Origin: Silicimonas sp.
Lineage (GTDB): Bacteria; Pseudomonadota; Alphaproteobacteria; Rhodobacterales; Rhodobacteraceae
Length of the DNA stretch: 61,883 nucleotides
Assembly (NCBI GenBank): GCA_022824315.1
Contig: JAJEAC010000138.1
Span: 1 to 61,883, forward strand
Direction: 5' to 3'
Shown here: positions 1 through 8,660 of the stretch, one piece after another
Layout of the letters: the number at the start of each line of letters is the position of its first letter
How positions within the stretch are numbered: position 1 is the first letter of the stretch
Program-made: the position numbers and the translations under genes
Notes under the pieces: generated by a model
The model's input: only the letters and a program-made list of their open reading frames with translations
The model's database searches: none
Told to the model about the DNA's origin: nothing

Positions 1-71
1 ACATGACGCGGCGTCCGGGATTGGCGCATCTGCACGGCGGGGAGCGTTGGCGTTGGCCACTTCGACGACCC

Positions 72-113
72 GTGAAGTCAATGTGAAGTCTCAATGGGAC
101 ATTCGTATATAAT
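72..113 (+). promoter_or_regulatory. Possible promoter with 11-bp direct repeats
   Basis: A perfect TATAAT at 108-113 lies 17 bases downstream of two copies of GTGAAGTC (72-79 and 83-90) spaced exactly one 11-bp helical turn apart, the layout typical of response-regulator operators. It would fire rightwards, antisense into the plsC-type gene, and no plus-strand gene follows. Seen directly: repeats and -10 hexamer. The promoter function is inferred. Confidence 0.3.
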
Positions 114-122
114 TCCCCAAAC

Positions 123-845
123 TCAGCTTGCTTCCCGGGCCTCCTCGAGGAGCGCGTTCGAGCGGGCCTCGACGCGTTCTTCCAGCGTTTCCATGAATTC
201 CGTCACGGACAGTCCCGGCGGAATCGGATCAAGAAACTCGACCACAGCCGTACCCGGCTTGCGAAGGACTTTTCGCTTCGGCCAGAAATGCCCGACATTG
301 GTGGCCACAGGGACACAGGGCTCGCAAATCTGCTCGTAAAGAACGCCCGTGCCGACCTTGTAAGGCTTCCAGGCGCCCGGAGCGACGCGTGTCCCCTGCG
401 GGTAGATGATCAACTGGCCCATGTCCGAGCCCTGCCTGCTGACTCTGCGCTTCATGCTGCGGATTGCATCCCCGCGCCGACCGCGAGCTACCGGGATGCA
501 GCCAATGCGCAGTGCGTATTGCCCAAGAACAGGTGCGAACATCAACTCGCGCTTCATGATGAACCTTGGTCGATGAACGGCATGGAAGATCACGATAATG
601 TCGAAGAACGACTGGTGTTTCGCGGCAATCAAGGCGTCACCGGCTGGCGGATCGCCCCTGATCTCGACCTTGAGACCGACCATCTGGTGCGCTGTCCGGA
701 TAACAAGGGCGCACCAGGCGTTGCAGGCGCGGTATGCCCAGTCCCGGCTGATGACCGCGAAGGGCAGGAAGAAAATCGCGTATCCGAACATTGCAGCATA
801 CATGAAAAAACCGAATGCAAGCGATTTCACCCATTGCAACATCAT
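123..845 (-). CDS. plsC: 1-acyl-sn-glycerol-3-phosphate acyltransferase (PlsC family)
   Basis: A 240-residue lysophospholipid acyltransferase that would transfer an acyl chain to lysophosphatidate at the inner membrane during phospholipid synthesis. It has a hydrophobic N-terminal segment (about residues 8-32), the catalytic HX4D motif (H77, D82 in KHQSFFD) and the second acyltransferase block YPQGTR (148-153), where Gln replaces the usual Glu of EGTR. The reading frame continues upstream to a TTG at 896, but ATG 845 gives the conventional hydrophobic N-terminus and is preceded by AAGGAGG about 14 bases upstream, a rather long spacing. In related Rhodobacterales a similar gene follows ftsX; the upstream side here is non-coding. 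The family is certain; the exact acyl acceptor is inferred. Confidence 0.85.
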   Translation of the reverse strand: MMLQWVKSLAFGFFMYAAMFGYAIFFLPFAVISRDWAYRACNAWCALVIRTAHQMVGLKVEIRGDPPAGDALIAAKHQSFFDIIVIFHAVHRPRFIMKRELMFAPVLGQYALRIGCIPVARGRRGDAIRSMKRRVSRQGSDMGQLIIYPQGTRVAPGAWKPYKVGTGVLYEQICEPCVPVATNVGHFWPKRKVLRKPGTAVVEFLDPIPPGLSVTEFMETLEERVEARSNALLEEAREAS

Positions 846-2018
846 GCAGGCACCGCCGTCCTCCTTAGCCGGGCCGGTTCCTTGCGTCCCGTTCAACCGT
901 TACGGAACCGGTTCAACCCAACTTCGCCGGGTACATGATGACGTCGCCTGAACCAGGCTGCAATGACGCTTGCAATTTTCCGCCTGAAACGCCCTGTTCT
1001 CACGCAATCCGGTTCGGTCGTTTGTCCGTCAACATCGTCTCGGCCCAAGAGGACGGGGATTTTCTGGAGAACCAGGCCACTTGAGACCTACGTGGTTCGC
1101 CCGATGGTTCAAACGCCCGCATTTTCCCGCGGGTCGAGAATGTTGATCGCCGCTTGGCCTTCGCGGCCTTGGTTGTTCATGCATGCAGACGCGGAATGGG
1201 CCCGCGCCACGCGAAGGAAAGGCGATTGCACTGCGGCACATGAATTCGGGCGTGCAAGAGTCGACTGAACGACAGGACTGTCGCCGCGAGCGCAGAAAGG
1301 CGCATCTTCATCCGGGTTTCGGCGCGCACCGCGCCCTGCGCCGTCCTGGACTGTCGATTCCGGCACGCGAGACGGTCGCGGCCTGATCCCCGCGCATGTC
1401 AAATCGTCCGGCGTCGGACCCGGCTCTCGTTCACGGCCGTCGGCATTCGGGCCTCTGGCGGACTTCCGGCACGGCCCCTGCCCAAGGGCCGCGTCATCTC
1501 AGGCCCGCCAGCCCGAGAATGACCCGGAGCCATCACCTTCATCACTAAGGCGCCCTAATTTCAATGGACCGTCTTCGTCGCCCGGTCCAATTCCAGCCGG
1601 CGTATGATCGGCCGCGACAGGCCGTGACCCGGCTTGCCCTGCTCCGCATGCCACATGAGACGCGCGTCGATAACGGGCGGGTCCGCCACCGGTCCCAGTG
1701 CACCGCGTTCAACGACCCGCCAGCGACAAACCGGGTGTGCGAATCACCACGTCCGGATCAACAATGGTATGTGCGCTCCAACAACCCGCTACAGTTCATT
1801 CCGTCGCAGACGGCTCAACGCAGACACGTCAAATCCGCAAGTGCCAAAGGGTGGCGCGACCCAATCTGGATGATGCTTGTGATACGCGTTTCCTGCGCTT
1901 TCGGTGACGCGTGTCCGGGAGCGGCGGTGATCAGTTGACCAAGTTTCTGGAGATTGGTACGATCGATCGCTGAAATGGAACGTGCATTCCCCCCAACCTC
2001 GCAAGAGAGCACCCCTCG
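846..2018. other. Long non-coding stretch between plsC and the polyol ABC operon
   Basis: About 1.17 kb without a convincing gene on either strand. Open frames here lack family motifs and have a codon pattern unlike neighbouring genes. The segment 1770-1809 is related (32 of 40 bases) to 7520-7559 in the other long gap and reads in a similar frame (VR..., LQF.P), so a decayed gene or element is possible. A promoter for the downstream ABC operon should lie near its right end, but I see no clear hexamers. Confidence 0.5.
1770..1809 (+). repeat. Diverged 40-bp dispersed repeat, copy 1
   Basis: Ungapped alignment by eye to 7520-7559 gives 32 of 40 identical bases, including the shared core TACAGTTCA. 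Both copies lie in the two unusually long intergenic gaps and both translate to a VR-x3-4-LQF-x-P peptide. It may be a remnant of a mobile element or of a decayed gene. Confidence 0.35.
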
Positions 2019-2795
2019 ATGACTCGGGAAAATACTGGTGCCTTGGACGCCGCCAAGGTCTTGAACGTGGTTGGGCTTACCAAGAGCTATGGCGGCCTGA
2101 AGGCTGTCGACGACGTTTCCTTTGAGGTCTTCGAGGGCGAGATCCTGGCACTCGTGGGTGACAATGGCGCCGGCAAGTCGACGCTCGTCAAGGCCCTTGC
2201 AGGCGCGCAGCCGCCCGATGGCGGCCGCATTGAGATCGATGGCGTATTGCACCAGCTCAACTCGCCGCGTGACGCCAGCGAAGCCGGAATAGGCTGTCTG
2301 CACCAAGGACTTGGTCTCGTGGATACGCTCAACGTGCCGGAGAATGTCTTTCTGGGACGCGAACTGCTGACCCGGCTGCTTCTGGTCATTCCGCAACTTG
2401 ACCACAGGAAAATGCGCGAGCGGACCATCGAACTGCTTGACGGATTCGGCATCTCGCTGCCTCGGCTCAATGATCCCGTGATCCGGCTGTCCGGCGGCCA
2501 GCGCCAGACCGTGGCAATCAGCCGTTTGCTCCTCCAGGACGTTCGCCTCGTCGTCATGGACGAGCCCATGGCGGCCCTCGGAGTGGAAGAAGGCCGCCGG
2601 GTACTGGAACTCGTCAGAACCATGCGTGACCGCGGCATCAGCATCATCATCATCAGCCACAATCTCGAGCACGTATTCCAGCTCGCGGACCGGATCACGA
2701 TCATGAAGAACGGCCGTCTCATCGGCGTGGTGAGTTCCGCAGCCACGACGCGTGACGAAGTCGTGCGCCTGATCACTTTCGGAGCAGCGACGTAG
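2019..2795 (+). CDS. Sugar/polyol ABC transporter ATP-binding protein (RbsA/FrcA-like, single domain)
   Basis: A 258-residue ATPase that energises uptake by the permease encoded immediately downstream. Walker A is GDNGAGKST (residues 48-55), the signature is LSGGQRQ, and Walker B is RLVVMDEPMAAL. The best match is the carbohydrate CUT2 class (ribose/fructose type), but it has a single ATPase domain of about 260 residues rather than the tandem domain of RbsA, as in FrcA-type proteins, so it presumably works as a homodimer. The 11-base gap to the permease indicates one operon. Substrate is inferred from the adjacent dehydrogenase to be a pentitol or related sugar alcohol. Confidence 0.85.
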   Translation: MTRENTGALDAAKVLNVVGLTKSYGGLKAVDDVSFEVFEGEILALVGDNGAGKSTLVKALAGAQPPDGGRIEIDGVLHQLNSPRDASEAGIGCLHQGLGLVDTLNVPENVFLGRELLTRLLLVIPQLDHRKMRERTIELLDGFGISLPRLNDPVIRLSGGQRQTVAISRLLLQDVRLVVMDEPMAALGVEEGRRVLELVRTMRDRGISIIIISHNLEHVFQLADRITIMKNGRLIGVVSSAATTRDEVVRLITFGAAT

Positions 2796-2806
2796 AGAGG
2801 TGCACT

Positions 2807-3874
2807 TTGACTTCGAATGCGAACCCTGAACCTGGCATCGGCCACGCTGACCGGCGGTGGCTCTTCGAAGGGATCGGACTCACGGCGGTGATCGTGGCGC
2901 TTGCCATCCTGTTCATCCTGATCAATCCGCGCTTTGGCACGATCACCAACTTCATTAACATCCTGACCCAGGCATCGTTCATCATCGTCATGGCTGTCGG
3001 CATGACGTTCGTGATCACGAGCGCCGGCATAGATCTCTCGGTGGGCTCGGCGGTCGCGTTCATCACCGTCGTGGCCTTCGGGTTGATCAAGGGCGGCTTG
3101 AATCCGCTGCTTGGCGTGGCGTTCATGTTCGCCCTCGGGGCCTTTCTGGGCTTCTTGACCGGATCGTTGGTTGCGTACGTGAAAATCCCGCCGTTCATCA
3201 CGACGCTCGGGATGATGGCCGGGCTTCGCGGCCTCGCACTGGTCCACTCCGCGGGAGAAATGCACTTCGGGCTGCCGACGTCGGTCACCTATGTCGGGCA
3301 GGGCGTCCTCGGCGGCGTGCCAGTGCCCGTGATCATCTCCCTGGCAGCTGCCGTTTTCGGCGCATGGCTCTTCAATCGTACGCGCTTCGGCCTCCATGTG
3401 CGAGCGATCGGCGGCAACCGCGAGGCTGCGCGTCTCGCTGGTGTCCCGGTCAATCGCGTCGAAGTCATGGTGTATGTGCTGATGGGCCTGTTCACTGCAT
3501 TGGGCGGACTCATCATGATGGCCCGCATCGATTCGACCCAGGCGACAATAGGGACTGCCATGGAGATCCACGTAATCTCGGCCGTAATCATTGGCGGGAC
3601 CAGCCTCTTCGGCGGGCGCGGAAGCGTCTACGGTTCGGTCATGGGAGCGCTGCTGCTCGCCATGATGACAAACGCACTGATCATTGCCGGGGTGGATTTC
3701 TTTTGGCAACTTGTGGTCATGGGCGGGATCGTCCTGATCGCGGTTGCCATCAGCAACCTGCGCGAGCAGCGAATACCTGCGCTGGCGCATTTCATGCGGC
3801 GCGAGCCACCCGGCGGCGCCGAAAGCGAGTCGGCCCGGAGGCCGGCCCAAAAACAGGGAGGTACCCTTTCATGA
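2807..3874 (+). CDS. Sugar/polyol ABC transporter permease (RbsC-like)
   Basis: A 355-residue inner-membrane permease of the BPD_transp_2 (RbsC/LivH-type) family with about ten hydrophobic segments. The conserved SAGIDLSVGS block near residues 65-75 and IGGTSLFGGRG near 260 are typical of CUT2 permeases. Translation probably begins at TTG 2807, just after the ATPase stop; no better ATG precedes the first membrane segment. The C-terminal tail after the last membrane segment is polar. Its stop overlaps the start of the binding-protein gene as ATGA (3871-3874), so the two are translationally coupled. Confidence 0.85.
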   Translation: MTSNANPEPGIGHADRRWLFEGIGLTAVIVALAILFILINPRFGTITNFINILTQASFIIVMAVGMTFVITSAGIDLSVGSAVAFITVVAFGLIKGGLNPLLGVAFMFALGAFLGFLTGSLVAYVKIPPFITTLGMMAGLRGLALVHSAGEMHFGLPTSVTYVGQGVLGGVPVPVIISLAAAVFGAWLFNRTRFGLHVRAIGGNREAARLAGVPVNRVEVMVYVLMGLFTALGGLIMMARIDSTQATIGTAMEIHVISAVIIGGTSLFGGRGSVYGSVMGALLLAMMTNALIIAGVDFFWQLVVMGGIVLIAVAISNLREQRIPALAHFMRREPPGGAESESARRPAQKQGGTLS

Positions 3875-4854
3875 TGTTACGTCGTATGTTCATCGCTGCA
3901 GCCGCGCTCGCGGTTTTCGCACTTTCCCCGCCAGCGGCGAAAGCCGAATCGATGCGGATCGCCTATCTCTCACCGTCATTCGATATCTCCGACGCCTGGG
4001 AGCGCGTTTTCTGGTCGATGCAGGGACGTCTCGAGGAACTCGGGGTCGACTTTGAAGTCCAGCAACTCGCCGTCGCCAGCCACGTGGATCATGCAGGCCA
4101 GCTCGCACAGGTCGAATCGGTCATCGCGGGCGGTGTCGATTACGTCTTCTTGGGCCCGACAGAGTTCGAGGCCGCGATTCCGGCGTTGCGCAAGCTCAAG
4201 CAGGCGGGCGTCCCAACCGTCGTCTACAACTTCACGACACCCCACGAGGACGAGGCTGCGCGGGCGATGAGCTACATCGCGTTTGCTCACTATCCCGGCG
4301 GCGTCAAGTCCGGCGAGTGGGCGGCCGAACAACTCGGCGGCAAGGGCAAGGTCCTGATCCTCCGGGGTGCACCGGGCGTGGTCAGCGACGAGCGCGGCGG
4401 TGGCTTCCTCAGCGTGGTCGAGCAGTATCCCGACATCGAGGTCGTCATGGGTCCCTACACTGACTTCGACCGTGCCAAGGCGTATGACGCAGCACAGAAC
4501 ATGCTTGCCGCACATCCGGACATAAACCTCATCTACGGCATGTCCACGACCATCGGTCTCGGCGCCGCACAGGTCGTTCGACAAATGGACAAGTCGGAAG
4601 AAATCCTGACCATGGGCTTTGGCGGCACCGGAGACGAAATCACCGCCATGAAAGAAGGCTGGTTGACCGCTTCGGTGCTTCGCCCCATCGATGACAGCGG
4701 CGTCGCCGTCGCCGATGCATTCGTCGCCCACAGCAAGGGCGAGGAGGTGCCGCTGGTCTGGGGCGGTTCGTTTGTGATGGTCGACCGATGGTCCGACACC
4801 GGCGAGATCCTAGAATACGCGAACCGTTATTCCCGACCGAAAATGGGTCGCTGA
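3871..4854 (+). CDS. Periplasmic sugar/polyol-binding protein (RbsB-like)
   Basis: A 327-residue periplasmic binding protein (Peripla_BP_4, LacI-like fold) that captures substrate for the preceding permease and ATPase. The signal peptide covers about residues 1-24 (hydrophobic core ending SPPAAKA). The mature part starts with [19 protein letters not shown], which aligns with the first strand and hinge of sugar-binding proteins. The frame is open far upstream, but ATG 3871 supplies the signal peptide and overlaps the permease stop. Here the binding protein comes last among the transporter genes and is followed by a strong hairpin with a T-run. Substrate is unproven; a polyol is suggested by the next gene. 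Confidence 0.85.
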   Translation: MMLRRMFIAAAALAVFALSPPAAKAESMRIAYLSPSFDISDAWERVFWSMQGRLEELGVDFEVQQLAVASHVDHAGQLAQVESVIAGGVDYVFLGPTEFEAAIPALRKLKQAGVPTVVYNFTTPHEDEAARAMSYIAFAHYPGGVKSGEWAAEQLGGKGKVLILRGAPGVVSDERGGGFLSVVEQYPDIEVVMGPYTDFDRAKAYDAAQNMLAAHPDINLIYGMSTTIGLGAAQVVRQMDKSEEILTMGFGGTGDEITAMKEGWLTASVLRPIDDSGVAVADAFVAHSKGEEVPLVWGGSFVMVDRWSDTGEILEYANRYSRPKMGR

Positions 4855-4878
4855 GGGGGATCGTTCCTACCAAACCGG

Positions 4879-4912
4879 CGCGGCCGGCTGCAAGGTCGGC
4901 CGCGTTCTTTTT
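4879..4912 (+). terminator. Rho-independent terminator or attenuator after the sugar-binding protein
   Basis: A perfect 8-bp GC stem (4879-4886 with 4897-4904) and a 10-base loop are followed by TTCTTTTT (4905-4912). It lies between the binding-protein gene and the same-strand dehydrogenase, only 18 bases before that start codon, so it probably lowers rather than abolishes transcription of the dehydrogenase. Confidence 0.75.
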
Positions 4913-4930
4913 CATGGGGAGGAGAGACGC

Positions 4931-5974
4931 ATGAAGGCCCTTGTGCTTGAACGCAAGGATGAACTGGCGTTGCGCGACATCGCCATCGAGGAGCCGCTGG
5001 GCTCGCACGACGTGCGCATCGCGATCCGCCGCGTGGGTGTCTGCGGGAGCGACGTCCACTATTACGTGCATGGCGGAATCGGCCCCTTCATAGTGAAGGA
5101 ACCCATGGTTCTCGGGCACGAGGCATCCGGCGTAGTCATTGAAACGGGCGCTGCAGTTACATCCCTCTCCGTCGGCGACCGGGTCTGCATGGAGCCGGGC
5201 ATTCCCGACCCGTGCAGCCGCGCCACCCGCTTGGGAAAGTACAACCTGGACCCCTCCGTGCGATTCTGGGCGACACCGCCGGTCCACGGCGTGCTGCGGC
5301 CAACCGTCGTACACCCTGCAGACTTCACCTTCAGATTGCCGGACAGCGTGTCGTACGCGGCCGGGGCCATGGTCGAGCCGCTCGCGGTCGGCGTCCACGC
5401 CGCAACCAAGGCGCAGATATCTCCAGGCGCTTTGGCCGTGGTGATCGGGGCCGGCACGATCGGCATGGTCACGGTGCTTGCGGCGCTCGCTGCAGGGTGC
5501 AGCCGGGTGATCGTAAGTGACGTCCTGGAGCCGAAATTGGAATTGGCAGCCGGGCTCGGGCCGGTGGTTCCCGTCAATGTTCGAAACGAGAGCCTTGCCG
5601 AAATCGTCCAGCGCGAAACCGGAGGCTGGGGGGCAGATGTCATCTTCGAGGCATCGGGCAACGACCAGGCAGCCGCCAACGTCTTCGAGTGTCTCTGCCC
5701 AGGCGGCACGGTTGTCTTCATCGGAATGCCTGGCGCCCCCATTGCGTACGACATACTTGAGGCGCAGATCAAGGAAGCACGCGTTGAGCACGTCTTTCGT
5801 TATGCTCACGTTTACCCGCGCACCGTGGACATGCTGGCTTCCGGCACGATCAGCATCGACCCGCTGATCACCGACCTCTACGATTTCAGGGAGAGCATCG
5901 CGGCGTTCGACTTTGCCCGAAGTGCTCCGGCCTCGGCAGTCAAGGTGCAGATCGAGCTCTCGGATTCCGCCTAG
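4931..5974 (+). CDS. Zinc-dependent polyol dehydrogenase, xylitol dehydrogenase-like
   Basis: A 347-residue medium-chain dehydrogenase that would oxidise xylitol or a similar polyol to the ketose with NAD+. Catalytic zinc ligands are visible as C38 in [10 protein letters not shown], and H63-E64 in LGHEASG; the Rossmann glycine motif is VIGAGTIG near residue 168. The segment [10 protein letters not shown]...RFWATPP is characteristic of xylitol/sorbitol dehydrogenases and lacks the four-cysteine structural zinc site. It is preceded by AGGAGAG at good spacing and follows the polyol ABC genes across a terminator-like hairpin. Xylitol is the best guess; sorbitol, arabitol or threitol are possible. 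Confidence 0.85.
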   Translation: MKALVLERKDELALRDIAIEEPLGSHDVRIAIRRVGVCGSDVHYYVHGGIGPFIVKEPMVLGHEASGVVIETGAAVTSLSVGDRVCMEPGIPDPCSRATRLGKYNLDPSVRFWATPPVHGVLRPTVVHPADFTFRLPDSVSYAAGAMVEPLAVGVHAATKAQISPGALAVVIGAGTIGMVTVLAALAAGCSRVIVSDVLEPKLELAAGLGPVVPVNVRNESLAEIVQRETGGWGADVIFEASGNDQAAANVFECLCPGGTVVFIGMPGAPIAYDILEAQIKEARVEHVFRYAHVYPRTVDMLASGTISIDPLITDLYDFRESIAAFDFARSAPASAVKVQIELSDSA

Positions 5975-6741
5975 AGTGCGGTGTACCCGCCATCCAGCAT
6001 CAGCAAGTCACCGTTGACCAGATCGGAAGCAGGCGAGGAAAGGTAGAGGACCAAATCGGCAACTTCCACTGGAAGTCCGAAGCGCCCTGCCGGGATCTTT
6101 GCCTTCATCGGATCGCCCTTTTCGGGTTGGCCCCAGACACGCTCGCCCATCGGTGTCAAGATCACCGTCGGGCAGATGGCATTGCACTGGATGTTGTACT
6201 GCGCCCACTCGCAAGTCATGGCTTTCGTCAGAGCATTCAGGCCGTTCTTGGAAGCCGCGTATGCGCAGTGATCGGGGATCAGCACGACGCTGGTCTGCGA
6301 CGAGATGTTAACGATCTTGCCGCGTTCCTGCGCGATCATATTCGGTGCAAGTGCCTGGGCGAGCAGAAACGGCGCCCGCAGGTTCACCGCCATCATCCGA
6401 TCCCAATCTTCCACCTCGGCATCCAGCAGTGAAGCAGGTGTCGTGGTGGCTGCGTTGTTGACGAGGATATCGATCGTGCCGAAGTGTTCAAGCGCCGTTC
6501 GTGCCGCAGCCCTCGGCCCCTCGATAGTCTCGAGTTCCGCCTCGATCGCAAGGCACTCCCGCCCGGACCGCTCCACGGCCGCGCGGGCTTCGGCAAGTCC
6601 TTCGGAGTCACGGGCCACCGCTGCAACGTCGGCTCCGGCTTCCGCGAGGACGCTGCAGATCTCATAACCAATCCCTTTTGAGGCTCCTGTAACCAGTGCC
6701 CGCCGTCCCTTGACCGAAAATCGCTTCATGTAAGACGTCAT
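5971..6741 (-). CDS. Short-chain dehydrogenase/reductase (classical SDR)
   Basis: A 256-residue SDR oxidoreductase. The cofactor motif is TGASKGIG (18-25), NNAA is at 95-98, the catalytic Ser lies near 148, and the YAASK motif gives Y161 and K165. It resembles polyol/ketose reductases and 3-oxoacyl-type SDRs, so a sugar-alcohol substrate linked to the convergent xylitol-type dehydrogenase is an inference. GAGGGG precedes the ATG at 6741 at suitable spacing; an internal ATG at 6729 is the alternative. Its stop shares the tetranucleotide CTAG with the stop of the dehydrogenase on the other strand, so no terminator separates the convergent genes. Confidence 0.85.
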   Translation of the reverse strand: MTSYMKRFSVKGRRALVTGASKGIGYEICSVLAEAGADVAAVARDSEGLAEARAAVERSGRECLAIEAELETIEGPRAAARTALEHFGTIDILVNNAATTTPASLLDAEVEDWDRMMAVNLRAPFLLAQALAPNMIAQERGKIVNISSQTSVVLIPDHCAYAASKNGLNALTKAMTCEWAQYNIQCNAICPTVILTPMGERVWGQPEKGDPMKAKIPAGRFGLPVEVADLVLYLSSPASDLVNGDLLMLDGGYTAL

Positions 6742-7873
6742 GGTACTCTTCCCCTCTCATTTCTGGCGGGCACGTTCATCTTAGTTCGAGAGCCGGGTCA
6801 ACCGCTCGATCCGCTGGGCACAAACATATGCCGACCGGGCGGACCCGCCAGCAGGAAATTGACGAACCGCGGGCGTTCTTGGCAGCCGTCACCAGCAGGT
6901 TGGTCAGCACAACCCGGTGCCCATGGAGGCGGGATTGACTTTAAGGCCTCTTGGGACCGTGCCGCCGTTGACCAGGAACCTGTCCAGAAGCACCGGATCT
7001 GTGCACCGGACCTGTACATCCATGCCCGGCTTGGAAACTACTGGGCACGGATGAATTCGTGACGGAACTTTTTTGGCCGACTGTCACTTCGCTTGATGCA
7101 TTTGGCTGTCATTCAGGCCCTTTGGTATCCGCAAGTCCCGTCTCGTTCGGCGATTGTTCGCCTCGGTTCTTGCCCGCGTCTGCATGTCGACCGCCGAGCG
7201 CATGGCCCACCCCTGGGCTGGTGGCGCAGTCTCGATTCGGGATCCTGTTGTCGGAACGGGAATCCGTAACCCATGGCAATCCTGATTCGGAATCTTCCTG
7301 CATTCAGGCGGCGCGTCGCTGCCGTGCTGCCGACGCTGCAGAAGGCCGATCCGGTGGATGGTCTGATCGGCCACGATGGGCGGGACGACGCAGGAAATGC
7401 GGTCTGTGCAGGACAAGCTCGAGACCGCGGTGATCGACGTGGTTGATCGCTTAGTCCTCTGCCGGTTGCTGAAGACAAGACGGACGTGCGAATCAGCCCG
7501 TTGCGGGTGAGGAGAAATCTGTGCGCCCCAAAAAATCACTACAGTTCAATCCGCTGCAGCCAGTGCAGACAGCTCACGGGTGCGCGCCTTCCTCCTCGAC
7601 ATGGACGCCGGGCTTTCCAGCGCGAAATTGTGCCGAGGATTGCCTGTGCATCCGACATCACTTGGACCGACAGTTCGCGGCGACGGGGCAGATGCTCCGC
7701 TGGCGGGACTGCGCATGATCCCCGCAGTCAACTCCTTCGCGGCGGCGGTTGTGTGCCCTAGAGGGCAAGGCTACAATGCTGATGGTCTCCCGAACGGGTG
7801 GAGTTGACCCATTGGAGAAACTGGCTTTGCGAATCCGGCACTGGCTCAATTCTTCGATCCAGGAACTCTCTTC
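6742..7873. other. Long non-coding stretch with one repeat copy
   Basis: About 1.1 kb with no gene I can support. It contains the second copy of the diverged 40-bp repeat (7520-7559). A small hairpin (GCCCT...AGGGC) lies near 7757-7770. The short open frames show no domain or start-site support. Together with the similar gap at 846-2018 it flanks the polyol transporter cluster, which could reflect insertion and decay. Confidence 0.45.
7520..7559 (+). repeat. Diverged 40-bp dispersed repeat, copy 2
   Basis: Counterpart of 1770-1809, with 32 of 40 bases identical without gaps. This copy is in the gap on the other side of the polyol transport/oxidation genes and translates to a related VR-x-LQF peptide. 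Confidence 0.35.
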
Positions 7874-8029
7874 ATGCGGCTGACGTGCCACGACTGCGGG
7901 TCCGAGTGCGGGTTCGAAGAGGCCATGGTCCCTGTGCGGGACCAAGAATTGAAGTGCCCGGACTGCGAGCATGCCTGGTTTGAAACCGCCGCGCTGCACA
8001 GGACCCAGGGACCGGGAGTGACACCGTGA
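7874..8029 (+). CDS. Short MJ0042-type zinc-ribbon protein (N-terminal half of a split gene)
   Basis: A 51-residue protein with two CxxC pairs, CHDC (5-8) and CPDC (28-31), followed by the aromatic HAWF, the pattern of the MJ0042 zinc-ribbon domain. In other alphaproteobacteria this domain is the N-terminus of a longer single-pass membrane protein with an acidic linker. Here the frame closes at TGA 8027-8029, and the remainder continues in another frame from an overlapping GTG at 8026. Either the protein has been split into two coupled cistrons or a one-base frameshift separates the halves. Function is unknown; the zinc ribbon is clear by eye. Confidence 0.65.
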   Translation: MRLTCHDCGSECGFEEAMVPVRDQELKCPDCEHAWFETAALHRTQGPGVTP

Positions 8030-8547
8030 CACTGGCGCAGGAGTCGGGCGAAGGCGCGGAAAAGGATGGCGCCCGAACAGATGATCCGGACCCGGGGTCC
8101 GATAACCACTCTCATTCAATCACGGAAGCTGGCAGGCACGACGAAGATGCGATGCAACCACTCACCATCGACCGTGCCGCGCTCCAAGTCCTGAAGGAAG
8201 AAGCCGAACGCGAACTCTCGCTGCGGCGCGCGCAGGCATCGAAGTCCGGCGGGAGTTCCTTCGACGAAGTTCAGTCAACATCCGGAGATGCGGCTCCGGG
8301 CAGGCGTCCGAAAGCCTCGGGGAGGTCAGCCTCCAAAGAGAGACGCAGTGGCTGGGTTCGCGCTGTCCTGCCCCTGCTGCTCATGATGGCGGCTCTGGTA
8401 GGGCTCCTGGTCGCAATCTACCTGCGCGCGCCGGCGATTTCGCATACCTATCCCAATACCGAAGCCCCGCTCCAGTCCTACCTGGAAGCCGCAAACGCGT
8501 TCTTGGGCTGGCTGAACGGAGTGCTTGGCAAGCAACCTGGAAACTGA
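8026..8547 (+). CDS. Single-pass membrane protein, C-terminal half of split zinc-ribbon protein
   Basis: A 173-residue protein with an acidic N-terminal part, a helix near residues 50-66 (VLKEEAEREL), a basic stretch, one membrane segment (about 113-131) and a short tail ending in LGWLNGV. This matches the layout that follows the zinc ribbon in single-gene homologues of Rhodobacterales (LREEAE helix, linker, membrane segment, short periplasmic tail). The GTG start at 8026 overlaps the stop of the zinc-ribbon frame (GTGA), allowing translational coupling. A sequencing or natural frameshift joining the two into one protein of about 225 residues is the alternative. Confidence 0.6.
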   Translation: MTLAQESGEGAEKDGARTDDPDPGSDNHSHSITEAGRHDEDAMQPLTIDRAALQVLKEEAERELSLRRAQASKSGGSSFDEVQSTSGDAAPGRRPKASGRSASKERRSGWVRAVLPLLLMMAALVGLLVAIYLRAPAISHTYPNTEAPLQSYLEAANAFLGWLNGVLGKQPGN

Positions 8548-8660
8548 GGTCCTCGCCGCATCCTCTGACCGCGACCGGCACAGGTTCAGGTTCGATTGCG
8601 CAGGCAAGCCCACGCGAATCTCGCCGCACATGCACCATAGACTGTACAGTTGCGGACTGG

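Noticed and set aside
846..2018. tRNA or small RNA genes in the long gaps
   Set aside because: No T-loop/anticodon-type pattern or terminator-flanked structure was found by eye in this gap or in 6742-7873.
2087..3850. 587-codon open frame on the minus strand opposite the ABC ATPase and permease
   Set aside because: It is a shadow of GC-rich codon use; its translation is His/Arg/Asp-rich and lacks domains, while the plus-strand genes have full ABC motifs.
8641..8650. Palindrome ACTGTACAGT downstream of the DUF4175 gene
   Set aside because: It could be a chance 10-bp palindrome or a minor 3' structure; no T-run or partner sites were found.
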